Positions 24,930 to 34,491 of a DNA stretch of 64,000 nt are shown in pieces. Where the stretch lies: positions 1 through 64,000 of the forward strand of contig CALJLN010000023.1 in NCBI GenBank assembly GCA_937982565.1. The letters are read 5' to 3'. Within the stretch, counting starts at the first letter, position 1, and each line of letters begins with the position of its first letter. The stretch is from UBA2421 sp002343075. GTDB taxonomy: Bacteria; Planctomycetota; Phycisphaerae; Tepidisphaerales; Tepidisphaeraceae. A program made the translations under genes and the position numbers. Under the pieces are notes generated by a model that saw nothing but the letters and a program-made list of their open reading frames with translations, did no database searches and was not told where the DNA came from.

Positions 24930-25490
24930 ATGCCGCGACTCCCCGGAACAACCAACGCGCAAACATCTTTTTTACGGTCGCTGCGCGACCAAACCGGCAA
25001 CCACCTTCCGACAGACTGGCCGAGCGCCGTGGTGATGCGGCGATGGTTGCGCCGGCCGGGTTTTCGCGCTGCGATTCAATCGATCCAGAACGCGCTCGCC
25101 GTGCAGGCCGACTTACAACTGTCGGCCGCGGCGGCGGAGGCTGCAGCGAAACTGCGCGATGTCGTCGCGCCTAACACAACGCAGTCGGGAGACGATCAGC
25201 CTGAGTCCGACCCAACGCCCACGCACGACGTCGCCGGACTGCTGCGCATCCTCCGATCGGCCCATTTACGCCAACGGTTCGTCCGAAGCGCGGCGGCAGA
25301 ACAACCTGACGCTGCACCCCCGGCTATTCCAATCGAACGAATCGTTGAACAGGCGGCAAAGCTCGATCCGCGGAGGTATCACGACATGCTGCAAATCCTC
25401 AAAGAGTTGAAGCCCGACCAACCGGTCAGCGACGCGATCCGACAGATCGAAGATTGGATCGTCGGCAGAGGGTACCGAACCCGGAACTGA
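24930..25490 (+). CDS. Hypothetical protein, helical
   Basis: A 186-residue protein. The start MPRLPGTTNAQ at 24930 has GGAGG five bases upstream. The segment VVMRRWLRRPGFRAAIQSIQNALAVQADLQLSAAAAEAAAKLR resembles proteins of phage or mobile origin that carry a helix-turn-helix N-terminus followed by a long helix, but the DNA-binding part is not recognisable here. The second half is charged and helical (DPRRYHDMLQILKELKPDQP). Function unknown. Confidence 0.55.
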   Translation: MPRLPGTTNAQTSFLRSLRDQTGNHLPTDWPSAVVMRRWLRRPGFRAAIQSIQNALAVQADLQLSAAAAEAAAKLRDVVAPNTTQSGDDQPESDPTPTHDVAGLLRILRSAHLRQRFVRSAAAEQPDAAPPAIPIERIVEQAAKLDPRRYHDMLQILKELKPDQPVSDAIRQIEDWIVGRGYRTRN

Positions 25491-25674
25491 TGATCGTGGC
25501 ACCGGCGCCCGAGAATCTCGGAGAGCTGTTTGAAAATGCGGATGGGTCACCCTGCAACTCGAAATCGACAAGCCGCACCTGCGGCAGCGCGGAGTCGATT
25601 GCGACAAGAGGACTTGAACCCAACAGGACTTGGATAATCGACATTCGGTAAGGAACTCTTAGAATGCGTGATGC

Positions 25675-26181
25675 ATGTTAGATCGTAACTTTTCAAAATG
25701 GTGGCTCGGGCGGGTGGTGCCCTTTTCCGATGTTCCCCCGGAAAAGCTCGCTGCCGAACGGGAAGCGCTCGCCCGACAGGGTGAGTTTAATCGCAACTAC
25801 CAGTTATTCATCGAAAAAGCGGTGCTGCCTTACATTGATGCGATCGTTAAGACGCTGGCGCAGAATCGCATCGTACACAGGGTGAGTTCGTGGGGAAACC
25901 AGCTTTCGCTGCGCATTCACCTCGCCTGGCGGTGGGGTGAACTGGTGATTACGCAGAGCCACGAAGATTGCGTGAGCTTCGAGCACCACATTATCACCGA
26001 AGGCGAGCGCCGCGGGGATGACTCTGCGGAAGATCACACGCATCAATATGACCTGCGCGACCCGCTTCCCGAGAGCGTGGCGTGGACCGAATTGCACTTT
26101 TTCCTCACGCGCGTCGCCCTGGACCTGGTGGAAGGCCCGCCCGAGCCGGAGATTCCGCCGGGCGAGGAAGTGAAAGAGTAG
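25675..26181 (+). CDS. Hypothetical cytoplasmic protein
   Basis: A 168-residue protein, start MLDRNFSKWWLG. Two ATGs just upstream (25664 and 25671) lead to stops after a few codons, so 25675 is the usable one. It contains helices and strands without known motifs (HRVSSWGNQLSLRIHLAWRWGELVITQSH; histidine-rich around 113-140). The C-terminus is acidic and Pro-rich. It is followed 52 bp later by the STAS gene, possibly in one transcript. Confidence 0.55.
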   Translation: MLDRNFSKWWLGRVVPFSDVPPEKLAAEREALARQGEFNRNYQLFIEKAVLPYIDAIVKTLAQNRIVHRVSSWGNQLSLRIHLAWRWGELVITQSHEDCVSFEHHIITEGERRGDDSAEDHTHQYDLRDPLPESVAWTELHFFLTRVALDLVEGPPEPEIPPGEEVKE

Positions 26182-26233
26182 GAATACTTCGACCGGATAA
26201 AAGCGCAATCGTTGAGACGAGGCACCGCCGACC

Positions 26234-26584
26234 ATGACCGAGATGCATGTGAGTCAAATCGAGGGAATCACGGTGGTAAAGCTCGTCGGCGAGCTGACGC
26301 ACGTCGGCACGCCCTCGATCGAGCGCGGGTTCATCCTCACCATCGGCGCGCTCGAGCGCGCCGTGGTCGATTTGGCGGGCGTCACGCTCATCACCACCCC
26401 GGGCATCACGCTCCTGATCGCCGCCGACCGACAACTGAGGCACAAGGGCGGGATGCTGGTAGTCACCGGCGTCACCGGCATGGTCGAAGAAGTATTGCTC
26501 GACCGTTGCCGGCTAGATGCGGTGCTCAACCTCGCCACCGATGTCCCGGCAGGGGTGAAGCTGGCGCTGGGAAAATCGCAGTAG
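26234..26584 (+). CDS. STAS-domain anti-sigma-factor antagonist-like protein
   Basis: A 116-residue single STAS domain: ITVVKLVGELTHVGTPSIE, then AVVDLAGVTLITTPGITLLIAADRQLRHKGGMLVVTGV. In SpoIIAA-type proteins a serine in the loop D-x-S-G is phosphorylated by the cognate anti-sigma kinase; here the loop reads TTPGI, so Thr could take the phosphate. No kinase or phosphatase gene lies beside it. Its end is 62 bp before the TMTC-like gene. Confidence 0.85.
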   Translation: MTEMHVSQIEGITVVKLVGELTHVGTPSIERGFILTIGALERAVVDLAGVTLITTPGITLLIAADRQLRHKGGMLVVTGVTGMVEEVLLDRCRLDAVLNLATDVPAGVKLALGKSQ

Positions 26585-26646
26585 TCGTAACCCCGGCGGG
26601 CATTCGGCAGTCATCGAAATTCAATTGCGAGCGTAACTTGATTGAG

Positions 26647-28239
26647 GTGAACAACAGCTCGCCGCTTGCCCCGCAATCGACATGGCTCATGCGCGGGACA
26701 ATTTGCGTTCTCGCTGTCGCCCTTTTTGCACCGTCGATCGCGTTCGAGTTCTCGGGGTGGGACGACAACGATGTGCTGGCGCGCAACCCTCGGCTGCTCG
26801 ATCCGACCATTGAAAACCTTGCGTTCTACTGGACGCATTCGCAGTTCGACCTGTATGTGCCGGTAACGCAAACTGTCTGGTGGATGGCGGCGCTGTTCGC
26901 CCGCGCGACTGACGAAGACGGGGCAACCATCCTCCGGCCCGGCGTTTTCCATTCCCTCAATGTGCTCCTTCACGCGCTTGCCGGGCTTGGGTGCTTCGAG
27001 TTACTGCGCAAGCTGGTGAAGGAACCTCTGATGGCGCTCGCCGGCGCAGCGATCTATGTGGCGCACCCGCTGCAGGTGGAGACCGTGTGCTGGGCATCGG
27101 CTACAAAAGACCTGCTGGCAGGGGTGTTCGGCATAGCGGCACTGGTGGTCCACACCTCGGATATGCCCGGTCGCCGACGGTGGTGGATCGCCACACTCCT
27201 GGCGCTGGCGGCGATGCTCAGCAAACCCTCCGCAGTCACCCTGCCGGCGATTGCGATACTCCTCGATACCGGGCTGCGCGGCGTGCCGCTTCGCGCGGCG
27301 CTGTTGCGATGCCTGCCGTGGATCATCGTTGCGATCCCTGTCATGGTCGTCGCAAAACTGGTTCAGCAAGGCTATCCGGGGACCGATTACGGCCCGGCGG
27401 CGCGGGGTTCGGTCGTGCTATTCAGCCTCGGCTTCTACCTCGTCAAACTCGTCTGGCCGATGAGTCTCGCGTTCGACTATGGCCACACCCCCGCCGCCGT
27501 TGTGGAACGATCTTCCTCGCTGCTTCACTTCGCGTTCCTGACTGCGGTGAGCATCGTGTGTGCGGCGACGTGGAAGCGGTATCGACCGCTGTCGATCGGG
27601 CTTGGCATCTTCTTCGTTGCAATGCTGCCTGTGCTGGGGTTGCTGCCGTTTGATTTCCAGATTTATTCAACCGTCGGCGATCACTACGTTTACCTCGGCA
27701 TGCTCGGCGCGGCACTCATCGCAGCGTCTCTCCCTCGGAAGTGCTTCATTATTCTGGTTGGGATTTGTATCGCCGCGATTGTGCTGTCGAGCCAGCAGGC
27801 GCGCACCTGGCGGTCGGTCGAGTCCATGGCTCGGCACAATCTAACGGTGAACCCTGGAAGCTGGTCGTCGATGAACAACCTCGCACCTCAACTGGCGAAA
27901 GCAGGTGATATCTCTGGCGCGATTTCGCTTGCAGAGAGGGCACGCGCGTTGAAGGACGTGGAAATCACGCGAAAAACCCACGCCGACGTCCTCCTCGCTC
28001 GCGCTGAGGCCGAAGCCGCCAACGGCGACCCCGCCGCGGCGATTGCCACCTATCACGAGTCGCTTGCGCTGAACCCGCGCGCCGGGGTCGCCTGGACCAA
28101 CCTCGCCGCTACCCTTGCCGAAGCGGGCCGGCTTGAGGAAGCGCTGGCCGCCTACGAAAAGGCAGCCGAAATCGACTCGACCGACTTCACCGCCCGAGTC
28201 GGCATGCGCGCGGTGAAGGATGCGATGGAAAACCGATGA
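26647..28239 (+). CDS. TMTC-like membrane glycosyltransferase with TPR repeats
   Basis: About 530 residues. After the first membrane helix comes SGWDDNDVLARNPRLLD, with the paired acidic residues of a GT-C first loop. About ten membrane helices follow, with VFHSLNVLLHALAG, VAHPLQVETVCWASATKDLLAG and LSKPSAVTLPAIAIL, like eukaryotic TMTC O-mannosyltransferases and their bacterial relatives. At least two TPR units form the C-terminus (PAAAIATYHESLALNPRAGVAWTNLAATLAEAG). Start uncertain: GTG 26647 or ATG 26689. Probable role: transfer of a sugar from a lipid carrier to exported protein. Confidence 0.75.
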   Translation: MNNSSPLAPQSTWLMRGTICVLAVALFAPSIAFEFSGWDDNDVLARNPRLLDPTIENLAFYWTHSQFDLYVPVTQTVWWMAALFARATDEDGATILRPGVFHSLNVLLHALAGLGCFELLRKLVKEPLMALAGAAIYVAHPLQVETVCWASATKDLLAGVFGIAALVVHTSDMPGRRRWWIATLLALAAMLSKPSAVTLPAIAILLDTGLRGVPLRAALLRCLPWIIVAIPVMVVAKLVQQGYPGTDYGPAARGSVVLFSLGFYLVKLVWPMSLAFDYGHTPAAVVERSSSLLHFAFLTAVSIVCAATWKRYRPLSIGLGIFFVAMLPVLGLLPFDFQIYSTVGDHYVYLGMLGAALIAASLPRKCFIILVGICIAAIVLSSQQARTWRSVESMARHNLTVNPGSWSSMNNLAPQLAKAGDISGAISLAERARALKDVEITRKTHADVLLARAEAEAANGDPAAAIATYHESLALNPRAGVAWTNLAATLAEAGRLEEALAAYEKAAEIDSTDFTARVGMRAVKDAMENR

Positions 28240-28280
28240 ACCAGGCCAGACCATTCCACCGAAACTGCGCGTCGTCACCG

Positions 28281-30044
28281 CTAAGCCAGCCGCGACTCGA
28301 CGTACTTCTGATGCGTGGCAAGATAAGTCTCGCGAATGATGGCTCTTACCTTCGCAGCGTCCGGAAACTTCGCGGAGAAACCGGGCAGCACAGGGTCGAT
28401 CGCCGACTCCGCCGCGGCGATGAGATGATGGATGAGATCGATCGGATTCTCATCACCCACCGCAATCCGCACCATCGTCGGGCTGATGCCCGCTTCGGCA
28501 AGTTGCTGCGCGTTAAGCTCGCTGTGGGTGGTGAGTGCCGGGCATGCAACGATCGTGTTGCTCTGGCCGAGGCTGATCATGTGGCCAAACGTCGGCGACA
28601 GGCTGTCGAAAAACCGTTGAAAAACCTCGCGCGGAATCTCGCCAAAATCGGCAGTGAAAAGCGGTGCCGGCATGCCCAGGTGCAGTTGCTGCCGCATCAG
28701 CTTATGGTTCGGATCGGTCGGCAGCGCGTTGCAGCGCACCCTGATCTGCGGATGACTCGAAAGAAACTGAGCGAGCACCTGCGTGTTGATCACCTTCGTC
28801 AACATGCGCCCTTCGAGTGTCTTTGCTCCCTGCAGTACTTCAAACGCTGCGTCGGCATTCAGCACACCCCCTTTGACGTAGTACACGTTCCAGAACATCG
28901 TCTGATCCCAGTTCACGCCGTTCATGCTCTGGCCCTTGGGAATGAACATGTCTTCATTCCGACCGATCACCCCGCCGGCGAGAACGCTTCCCGTGCCGCT
29001 GATGTCTTTCGTGTAGCTGTGCATGACGAAGTCCGGCCGCTCGGCGGGGTCTTTGCGCTGCAGGGGCCGATGCAGAAACGGCGTGCCGACGGTGGCATCG
29101 AGAATCACGCGCAAGCCGTGTGCATGGGCCGACCTGCAAATCGCAGGAACATCCAGCACATAGCCATGTGGATTGCAAGGCGATTCGAGATAGACGTAAA
29201 TCTTCCGCCCCTCTTTCAATCGATCGGCATACTTGCCCTGCACTTCTGCCAGCTTTTTCTCGAATGCCGGCGCGTCGTAGCCATCAAAAAACTCGACACC
29301 GACATTGAGATTGCCCGGCTTGGCAAACCAGTCATGAATGAGCTGATGCGCCCCGCCGTAGATGTTTCGCGCATGGATAACGATGTCTTCGCGCCCGAGC
29401 ACATGCGACAAGATACAATCGATCGCTGCCATGCCGCTGCTGAAATTCCACGCCATGTAGTCGGTGGCGTAAGGCCCGCATTCGAGATCGACGATGTAGT
29501 TGGCCAGGCTCACGCTCGTGGGGTTGAGAAACCGCGCATACACTTCGAGCAGCATCTCCTTGCCCTGAAACGCATCTTCGATCCACTCGGCACAGGCATA
29601 GATGTATGTCGCGGTGCGTGTGATCACCGGCGTGGCGCTGAACATCGCGGTGATATTGTCAAACGGCGAGTAGGGCCCCTTGGCGGTCTGCGAGCTGAGC
29701 GAATAGCCCAGGCTCTGATAGGTCCGGCGAGTCGGCTGCTGAAGGTTGTCGATCACCTTGGCGAGCTGGAAGCAGAGGAACTTCTTGGCATTGAAGTAGG
29801 CAATACGGTCGGAACGATCGAGCGAATCAATGGTCTGCAGCGTCATCCGCCAGAGGTCGTTCAGGTCGGCGTGCGTTTCGTAAATGCGGCGGGCAATTCG
29901 CGCAAGCGTCAGCCCGTACTCGGTGCGCGCGTCGATGCCAAAATGCTGCATCTGCTCGGCCACGAGCGAATCCAAATCCGTGGCAGCACTCGAATTGCGC
30001 CGCGGGGAAAGAAGCTTGTACGAATCGATTGGTGAGACATCCAT
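28281..30044 (-). CDS. Cys/Met-metabolism PLP-dependent enzyme, long form
   Basis: A 587-residue enzyme of the cystathionine gamma-synthase/beta-lyase fold family. The core is about residues 165-560: YMAWNFSSGMAAIDCILSHVL (substrate and PLP phosphate loop), IHARNIYGGAHQL, YLESPCNPHG, VILDATVGTPF and FVMHSYTKDISGTGSVLAGG with the PLP lysine in SYTK. An N-terminal helical extension of about 160 residues is not found in the usual 400-residue enzymes. The start at 30044 has GGAGGA seven bases upstream. The reaction cannot be told from sequence: lyase, gamma-synthase or gamma-lyase. Monocistronic by position. Confidence 0.8.
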   Translation of the reverse strand: MDVSPIDSYKLLSPRRNSSAATDLDSLVAEQMQHFGIDARTEYGLTLARIARRIYETHADLNDLWRMTLQTIDSLDRSDRIAYFNAKKFLCFQLAKVIDNLQQPTRRTYQSLGYSLSSQTAKGPYSPFDNITAMFSATPVITRTATYIYACAEWIEDAFQGKEMLLEVYARFLNPTSVSLANYIVDLECGPYATDYMAWNFSSGMAAIDCILSHVLGREDIVIHARNIYGGAHQLIHDWFAKPGNLNVGVEFFDGYDAPAFEKKLAEVQGKYADRLKEGRKIYVYLESPCNPHGYVLDVPAICRSAHAHGLRVILDATVGTPFLHRPLQRKDPAERPDFVMHSYTKDISGTGSVLAGGVIGRNEDMFIPKGQSMNGVNWDQTMFWNVYYVKGGVLNADAAFEVLQGAKTLEGRMLTKVINTQVLAQFLSSHPQIRVRCNALPTDPNHKLMRQQLHLGMPAPLFTADFGEIPREVFQRFFDSLSPTFGHMISLGQSNTIVACPALTTHSELNAQQLAEAGISPTMVRIAVGDENPIDLIHHLIAAAESAIDPVLPGFSAKFPDAAKVRAIIRETYLATHQKYVESRLA

Positions 30045-30214
30045 GGAACGGTCCTCCGGACAAAAGAGCGATTCAAGATCGATCCAGTGTACGGATTTCC
30101 GATATATTGGAAAGGCGATGAGCCATGCACGGCCGTCCAAATCAAGGGTATGCAGACACTTACGCGGATGCTTGCCATGGTATCGCGATACGGAGTCTCG
30201 CGATGCGCCGATGG

Positions 30215-30961
30215 TTAGCGTCGCAGGTATCGATTCGGCAGATTCTCGAGTGGGGGCACGACTCTCCCCGCCGCCGCCAGAAGCAGCGACAGGTTGGCAT
30301 AGATGTCAGATTCGGTGCGATGAACCTGCGGGAGCAGGCCCATCTGTGCGTAGGAGATCGGGCTTACATCAAACATCGCCGTTTCCCACTCATACCCCTT
30401 GCCCCAGGTAATGCCCGCGAGCCGGATATCAGCGTGTGCGCCGGCATCGAGCAAGAGCCGCATGATCGGCGCGGAGCGGTTGGCATGCGAGTTCACAGTG
30501 TGGAACAACGGCGTCTGCCCATTCAGCCCATGCTCGTCGACGGCCGCGGTCGCGTTTACATCGGCACCCGCTTCGATCAGCGCGCGAGCTGCATTCAGAT
30601 TTCCATACTCTGCTGCAACATGGAGAAGTGTCGCGCCGATCAGGGGCGTGAACGCGGACCGCAATGACGTTCGATGCTGCAACAGAGACGGCGACACCCG
30701 CACCGCTGCCGCGACCGCGGCACCATCGTCAAGTAGAACCGGCATCAGAACCGGATCGTCCAAAGTTGCGCCGCGATCAAGGAGCAAACGGATGCAATCG
30801 CCGAGTCGATCGGAACGGGTATACTCACCGAGCAGCCAATCAAGCGGCCGCTTGCCGCGGACTGGCAACGCCGCGCTCGCCCCGTCGTCGAGGGCTTGAC
30901 GAATCTGCTCGACCTGATGGCCCTCGAAAGCGAGTAAAAGCTGTCCGGCGATGTCATCCAT
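30215..30961 (-). CDS. Ankyrin-repeat protein
   Basis: A 248-residue protein with ankyrin units, the clearest being GATLLHVAAEYGNLNAARALIEAGADVNATA and GQTPLFHTVNSHANRSAPIMRLLLDAGAHADIR. Weaker units lie near residues 15-75. Such repeats mediate protein contacts; there is no signal peptide, so the protein is probably cytoplasmic. No partner is obvious among the neighbours. Confidence 0.85.
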   Translation of the reverse strand: MDDIAGQLLLAFEGHQVEQIRQALDDGASAALPVRGKRPLDWLLGEYTRSDRLGDCIRLLLDRGATLDDPVLMPVLLDDGAAVAAAVRVSPSLLQHRTSLRSAFTPLIGATLLHVAAEYGNLNAARALIEAGADVNATAAVDEHGLNGQTPLFHTVNSHANRSAPIMRLLLDAGAHADIRLAGITWGKGYEWETAMFDVSPISYAQMGLLPQVHRTESDIYANLSLLLAAAGRVVPPLENLPNRYLRR

Positions 30962-31023
30962 TGCACAGGTGCCTTGTAAGACTGCTCTTCAAAAGACGTC
31001 TCTTGCAAACAGGACTGACTGAT

Positions 31024-31395
31024 TCAGGTTGCCTGGTAAAACTGCAACCCGTTCGCCGCCGGGTCGTGAAGATGGAACTCTCGCGTGCCCCAGGCTGTAT
31101 CGCGCACCGCCGAGGAAGGGCTAAGCCCGCCGGCCGCGGCAAAGTCGGCAAACAACGAGTCTACATCATCCACATAAAACCGATAAGTCGGTCGATCCAG
31201 CCCCGGCGGAAAGTCGGCGGCGTCGTGCCACTGCAGGTGAAGCTCCACCCCATCGCGCCGAACGCAGGCGTATCTCGGCGCGGCGGGGCTATCAAGAAAC
31301 ACCGAGGCGAACCCGAGGCGCGCAAAAAACGCCACCGATTCGTTCACATCGCGCGCCATCAAAACTGGGTGCACCGCCTTGATCGTTGCTGGCAT
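31024..31395 (-). CDS. VOC-family protein (bleomycin-resistance-like)
   Basis: A 123-residue single-domain VOC protein: IKAVHPVLMARDVNESVAFFARLGF, ACVRRDGVELHLQWHD, YRFYVDDVDSLFADFAAAGG and WGTREFHLHDPAANGLQFYQ. The His/Glu positions expected for metal binding are present in the first and last strands. Related in layout, but not closely in sequence, to the VOC gene at 1307. Confidence 0.85.
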   Translation of the reverse strand: MPATIKAVHPVLMARDVNESVAFFARLGFASVFLDSPAAPRYACVRRDGVELHLQWHDAADFPPGLDRPTYRFYVDDVDSLFADFAAAGGLSPSSAVRDTAWGTREFHLHDPAANGLQFYQAT

Positions 31396-31482
31396 GGCTA
31401 AACTCCTCGGGTCAGAGGCAACTCGGGTCGAACAGTTTGACGTTGACTCACACCAGGCCGACAGATAACCTGATCGTTCACT

Positions 31483-31569
31483 GGAGGCGTGGCAGAGTGG
31501 TTGAATGCGCCGGTCTTGAAAACCGGAGTGCCCGCAAGGGTACCGTGGGTTCGAATCCTACCGCCTCCG
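31483..31569 (+). tRNA. tRNA-Ser (anticodon UGA)
   Basis: An 87-nt gene with acceptor stem GGAGGCG/CGCCTCC, a D-arm, anticodon loop CTTGAAA (anticodon TGA), a long variable arm (GTGCCC-GCAA-GGGTAC) and T-loop GTTCGAATC. The discriminator base is G, as in serine tRNAs; CCA is not encoded. A weak TTGACT/GATAAC pair lies just upstream. Confidence 0.97.
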
Positions 31570-31582
31570 TTACTGAACCGTC

Positions 31583-33949
31583 CTACCGCCTCGGCCGTCG
31601 GCCTTTCTTCTTCTGCTCCTTCGGCCGGCGGGTCTTGTGCTTCTTACCGGTTCCGAAATTCGTCCCGCGTTTGCCCTTCTTCTTGGCTGCCTGCGTACCG
31701 TGCAACGGGACGCCTCGGGATTGCTCGGCTAGTTGGCTGATGTGCAACCCGAGTTCCCGGCGGGGTAAGTCTACCTTCACGACCACGACTTTCACAAAGT
31801 CGCCAATCTTGATGCGTGTCCCCGTCCGCTGCCCGCGGACCAGCCCGCCTCGCTCGTCTACATCCCACCAGTCGTCGAGCAGATCTTCGTAGCGAATCAA
31901 CCCGTCGACAAGATACTCGCGAATCTGGACGAAAATGCCGAAGTTGGTGATTCCCGTGACCACGCCCGCAAACTCATCGCCGATACGGCCTTGCATGAGC
32001 GTGAGGATCTTCACTTGCCGCAGTTCGCGTTCGGCATCTTCGCTACGGCGTTCTGTGAAGCTGATGCGCTTGCCGGTCTGAACCAGATCCTCAACGCTCG
32101 GAACATCCTCCGGATCGATGCGCACCCTCTTCCCCGCCCCGCGCGACTTGCCCGCGGGGCTGAACTCACGCGCCCCACCGGCATCGAAGTATGCATCGAG
32201 CAATCGATGAATCGTCAGGTCGGCATACCGCCGGATGGGCGAGGTGAAATGGCAATAGTGGTCGCTTGCCAGTGCATAATGGCCGATCGGCTTGGGTGCG
32301 TACTCGGCGCGCGTGAGGCTCTTGAGCACCGCGAGATTGATGGCAAACTCTTCCGGCGTTCCCTTGACCGACTTCAGCAGTGCCTGAATCGCATGCCGGT
32401 CAAGCACCTTGGGCAATCGATGGCCCGCCACTTGTACAAACTGCCGTAAACGCTCGCTGCCCTGAATCTCAGGCTCGGGATGTGTACGACGGAGGAAGGG
32501 GACATTCAGCCGGTCCAACAGCCTTGCGACTGCTTCGTTGGCTTCGACCATGAACATCTCAATCAGTGTGTGCGTGAAGCTGGTGTCTTCGGGCACCGCA
32601 TCGATCACCTTGCCATCCTGATCGAGAACCAACTCCACTTCCGGCAGATTCAGCACCAACTGCCCGGCGGCGTGACGGCGCTTCTGGATGCGCCTGGCCA
32701 GTTCGTCCATCTGCATCAACAGATCGACCACCGCGCGCGGGTAATCGCTGCGCCGGCGCGATCCATCGGGATGGCGGATGTCGTTCTTGCCGTCGATGAT
32801 GTCTTGCGCCTCGGTATAACGCAGCCGCCGGGCCGACTTGATGATCGTGTTGGCAAATCGGGTGCGAACGGGCTTCGCATCCTCCCCGATCGTGATAAAC
32901 GCGCTCTTGCAAAGCCGCGGCACGCCCTCCTGCAAGCTGCACACACCGTTGCTGAGCACTTCGGGCAGCATTGGTATCACGAAACCGGGAAAGTAGGTGC
33001 TGTTGCCGCGTTTCGAGGCCTCCTCATCGAGCGCCGACCCTTCGCGAACGAAGTAAGAAACATCGGCGATGTGCACGCCGAGTTCGATCAAACCGTCATC
33101 GGTCGGCGTGAGTGAAATGGCGTCGTCATAGTCTTTGGCGTCGTCCGGGTCGATCGTGCAGATCACTTCGCGGGTCAGATCGAGCCGGCTGGCCGTTTCC
33201 TCCTGCGGATCGAACGTGGCTACGGCGTTGGTCGCTTCGCGCTTGCAGCTATCCGGAAAACTGCTCGGCAGATTGAACTGCACGATGACGCTCTTGAGAT
33301 CCACATCCTTCTCACCCGCCGCGCCCAGGACTTCGGTGATGACACCCTGCGGGCGCGTGCTGTCGGTGGGCCATTGCGTAAGCTCGACCACAATCTTGGT
33401 GCCCGCGCGGATGTGGCGGGTCGCGGCGTCGGGGGTGAGCACCGGCTGGGTGAGGGTGTTGCCGTCCGGGAACATCATCCATTCGCCGTGCACCTTCTGA
33501 AGCGTACCCACAAATGTCTGATGGGTTCGCTCGATGACTTCGATCACCCTGCCGGTAAACATCTGTTTACCGTCGCGCTGGCTCCGACTGGTAATGACTG
33601 CTGCGACAATATCACCGGTGATGGCCCCGCCGTGATTGCCTTCGGGAATGAACAGGTCTTCGTGGCCAGTCGGGTCGGTCGGGACGACAAAGCCGAAGCC
33701 GCGCTTGTTATGGCGGTAGTGCCCGATGATGCGATTGCTGGCCTGTTTCGCCGCCGGCAGCACAATCGCCCCGCCGGCACCGAGGGCCACTCGGCCTTCA
33801 TGCATCAACTCGCGGAGCGCGTCCCGAAACGCGCCGTAATGCGATTCACCGGCTACATCCAGCGCCTTGGCCAGCTTTCGCGGCCGCTGGGGGCGGTAAT
33901 TGGGGTGCTTGATAAGATCAACGATGCGAGATGGAAGGTCGTGGGCCAC
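31583..33949 (-). CDS. rnr: Ribonuclease R
   Basis: A 788-residue 3'-5' exoribonuclease. Cold-shock-type RNA-binding domains lie in about 75-240 (KRGFGFVVPTDPTGHEDLFIP). The RNB catalytic domain starts about 255 with TIDPDDAKDYDDAISL, whose aspartates bind the metal, and includes HFTSPIRRYADLTIHRLLDAYF. An S1 domain (about 655-745) and a Lys/Arg-rich tail (KKKGKRG, RRPKEQKKKGRRPRR) follow. It degrades structured RNA and works in rRNA and tmRNA quality control. It converges on the tRNA-Ser gene with 13 bp between. Confidence 0.96.
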   Translation of the reverse strand: MAHDLPSRIVDLIKHPNYRPQRPRKLAKALDVAGESHYGAFRDALRELMHEGRVALGAGGAIVLPAAKQASNRIIGHYRHNKRGFGFVVPTDPTGHEDLFIPEGNHGGAITGDIVAAVITSRSQRDGKQMFTGRVIEVIERTHQTFVGTLQKVHGEWMMFPDGNTLTQPVLTPDAATRHIRAGTKIVVELTQWPTDSTRPQGVITEVLGAAGEKDVDLKSVIVQFNLPSSFPDSCKREATNAVATFDPQEETASRLDLTREVICTIDPDDAKDYDDAISLTPTDDGLIELGVHIADVSYFVREGSALDEEASKRGNSTYFPGFVIPMLPEVLSNGVCSLQEGVPRLCKSAFITIGEDAKPVRTRFANTIIKSARRLRYTEAQDIIDGKNDIRHPDGSRRRSDYPRAVVDLLMQMDELARRIQKRRHAAGQLVLNLPEVELVLDQDGKVIDAVPEDTSFTHTLIEMFMVEANEAVARLLDRLNVPFLRRTHPEPEIQGSERLRQFVQVAGHRLPKVLDRHAIQALLKSVKGTPEEFAINLAVLKSLTRAEYAPKPIGHYALASDHYCHFTSPIRRYADLTIHRLLDAYFDAGGAREFSPAGKSRGAGKRVRIDPEDVPSVEDLVQTGKRISFTERRSEDAERELRQVKILTLMQGRIGDEFAGVVTGITNFGIFVQIREYLVDGLIRYEDLLDDWWDVDERGGLVRGQRTGTRIKIGDFVKVVVVKVDLPRRELGLHISQLAEQSRGVPLHGTQAAKKKGKRGTNFGTGKKHKTRRPKEQKKKGRRPRR

Positions 33950-33996
33950 AGTGAGGTGAGTTGTACCGACTCCCGCGGTCGAGCGATACGGCGGGG

Positions 33997-34311
33997 CTAT
34001 TCTTGCCTGTGATAAAGCGCAACAACCTCGTCGCGGCGCACCCGATGCAGTTCGTCACCCTGCTTGAGAATGAGCATCTCATCATCCAGCAGGAGCACGC
34101 TGCCGCAGAGGTTGAGCGGAGTCATATCAAACTCGCCCGGCTCGCAGACCGCCGTTACCTCGTCGCCAACGGCGAAGTCATCAAACCGCACCACCGACGC
34201 CGCCGGTCGATCGGCAATGGGTGCCGCATCCCCCGCCGACAACTGCGCCGCGATAACCGCAGCCGACAAGATCATGAGCATCAACCCGATCTGATTGATC
34301 GCATTTCGCAC
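33997..34311 (-). CDS. Small exported protein of unknown function
   Basis: A 104-residue protein with a signal peptide or membrane anchor (IGLMLMILSAAVIAAQLSAG) and a beta-rich domain (VVRFDDFAVGDEVTAVCEPGEFDMTPLNLCGSVLLLDDEMLIL). The compact strands suggest a small barrel. It lies between the sulfur-carrier gene and rnr on the same strand, but 180 bp after the former. Confidence 0.6.
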   Translation of the reverse strand: MRNAINQIGLMLMILSAAVIAAQLSAGDAAPIADRPAASVVRFDDFAVGDEVTAVCEPGEFDMTPLNLCGSVLLLDDEMLILKQGDELHRVRRDEVVALYHRQE

Positions 34312-34491
34312 GGCAATTCTCCAAAGCGTCCTTGCTAAGAAGCATGAAGTGTTCGACCTGCTGATTGTATCGGGAAAATGCCGAATGCAACGTCAAAGTT
34401 CGCCGGAATGTTGCGCTACCAAGGCCGCGCACTTGCCAGCCTCGGAGTCGCGGCGGTTGAGAATGGGCGGAGCGAGGCTGTTAGAAACACA

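Noticed and set aside
24788..25174. Open frame with four 7-residue GT-rich repeats
   Set aside because: Overlaps the gene at 24930, which has a clear ribosome-binding site; the repeat period is explained at DNA level.
25600..25660. tRNA-like T-arm on the minus strand (GGGTTCAAGTCC)
   Set aside because: The stem around it pairs poorly and no acceptor, D or anticodon arm follows; probably chance or a very old remnant.
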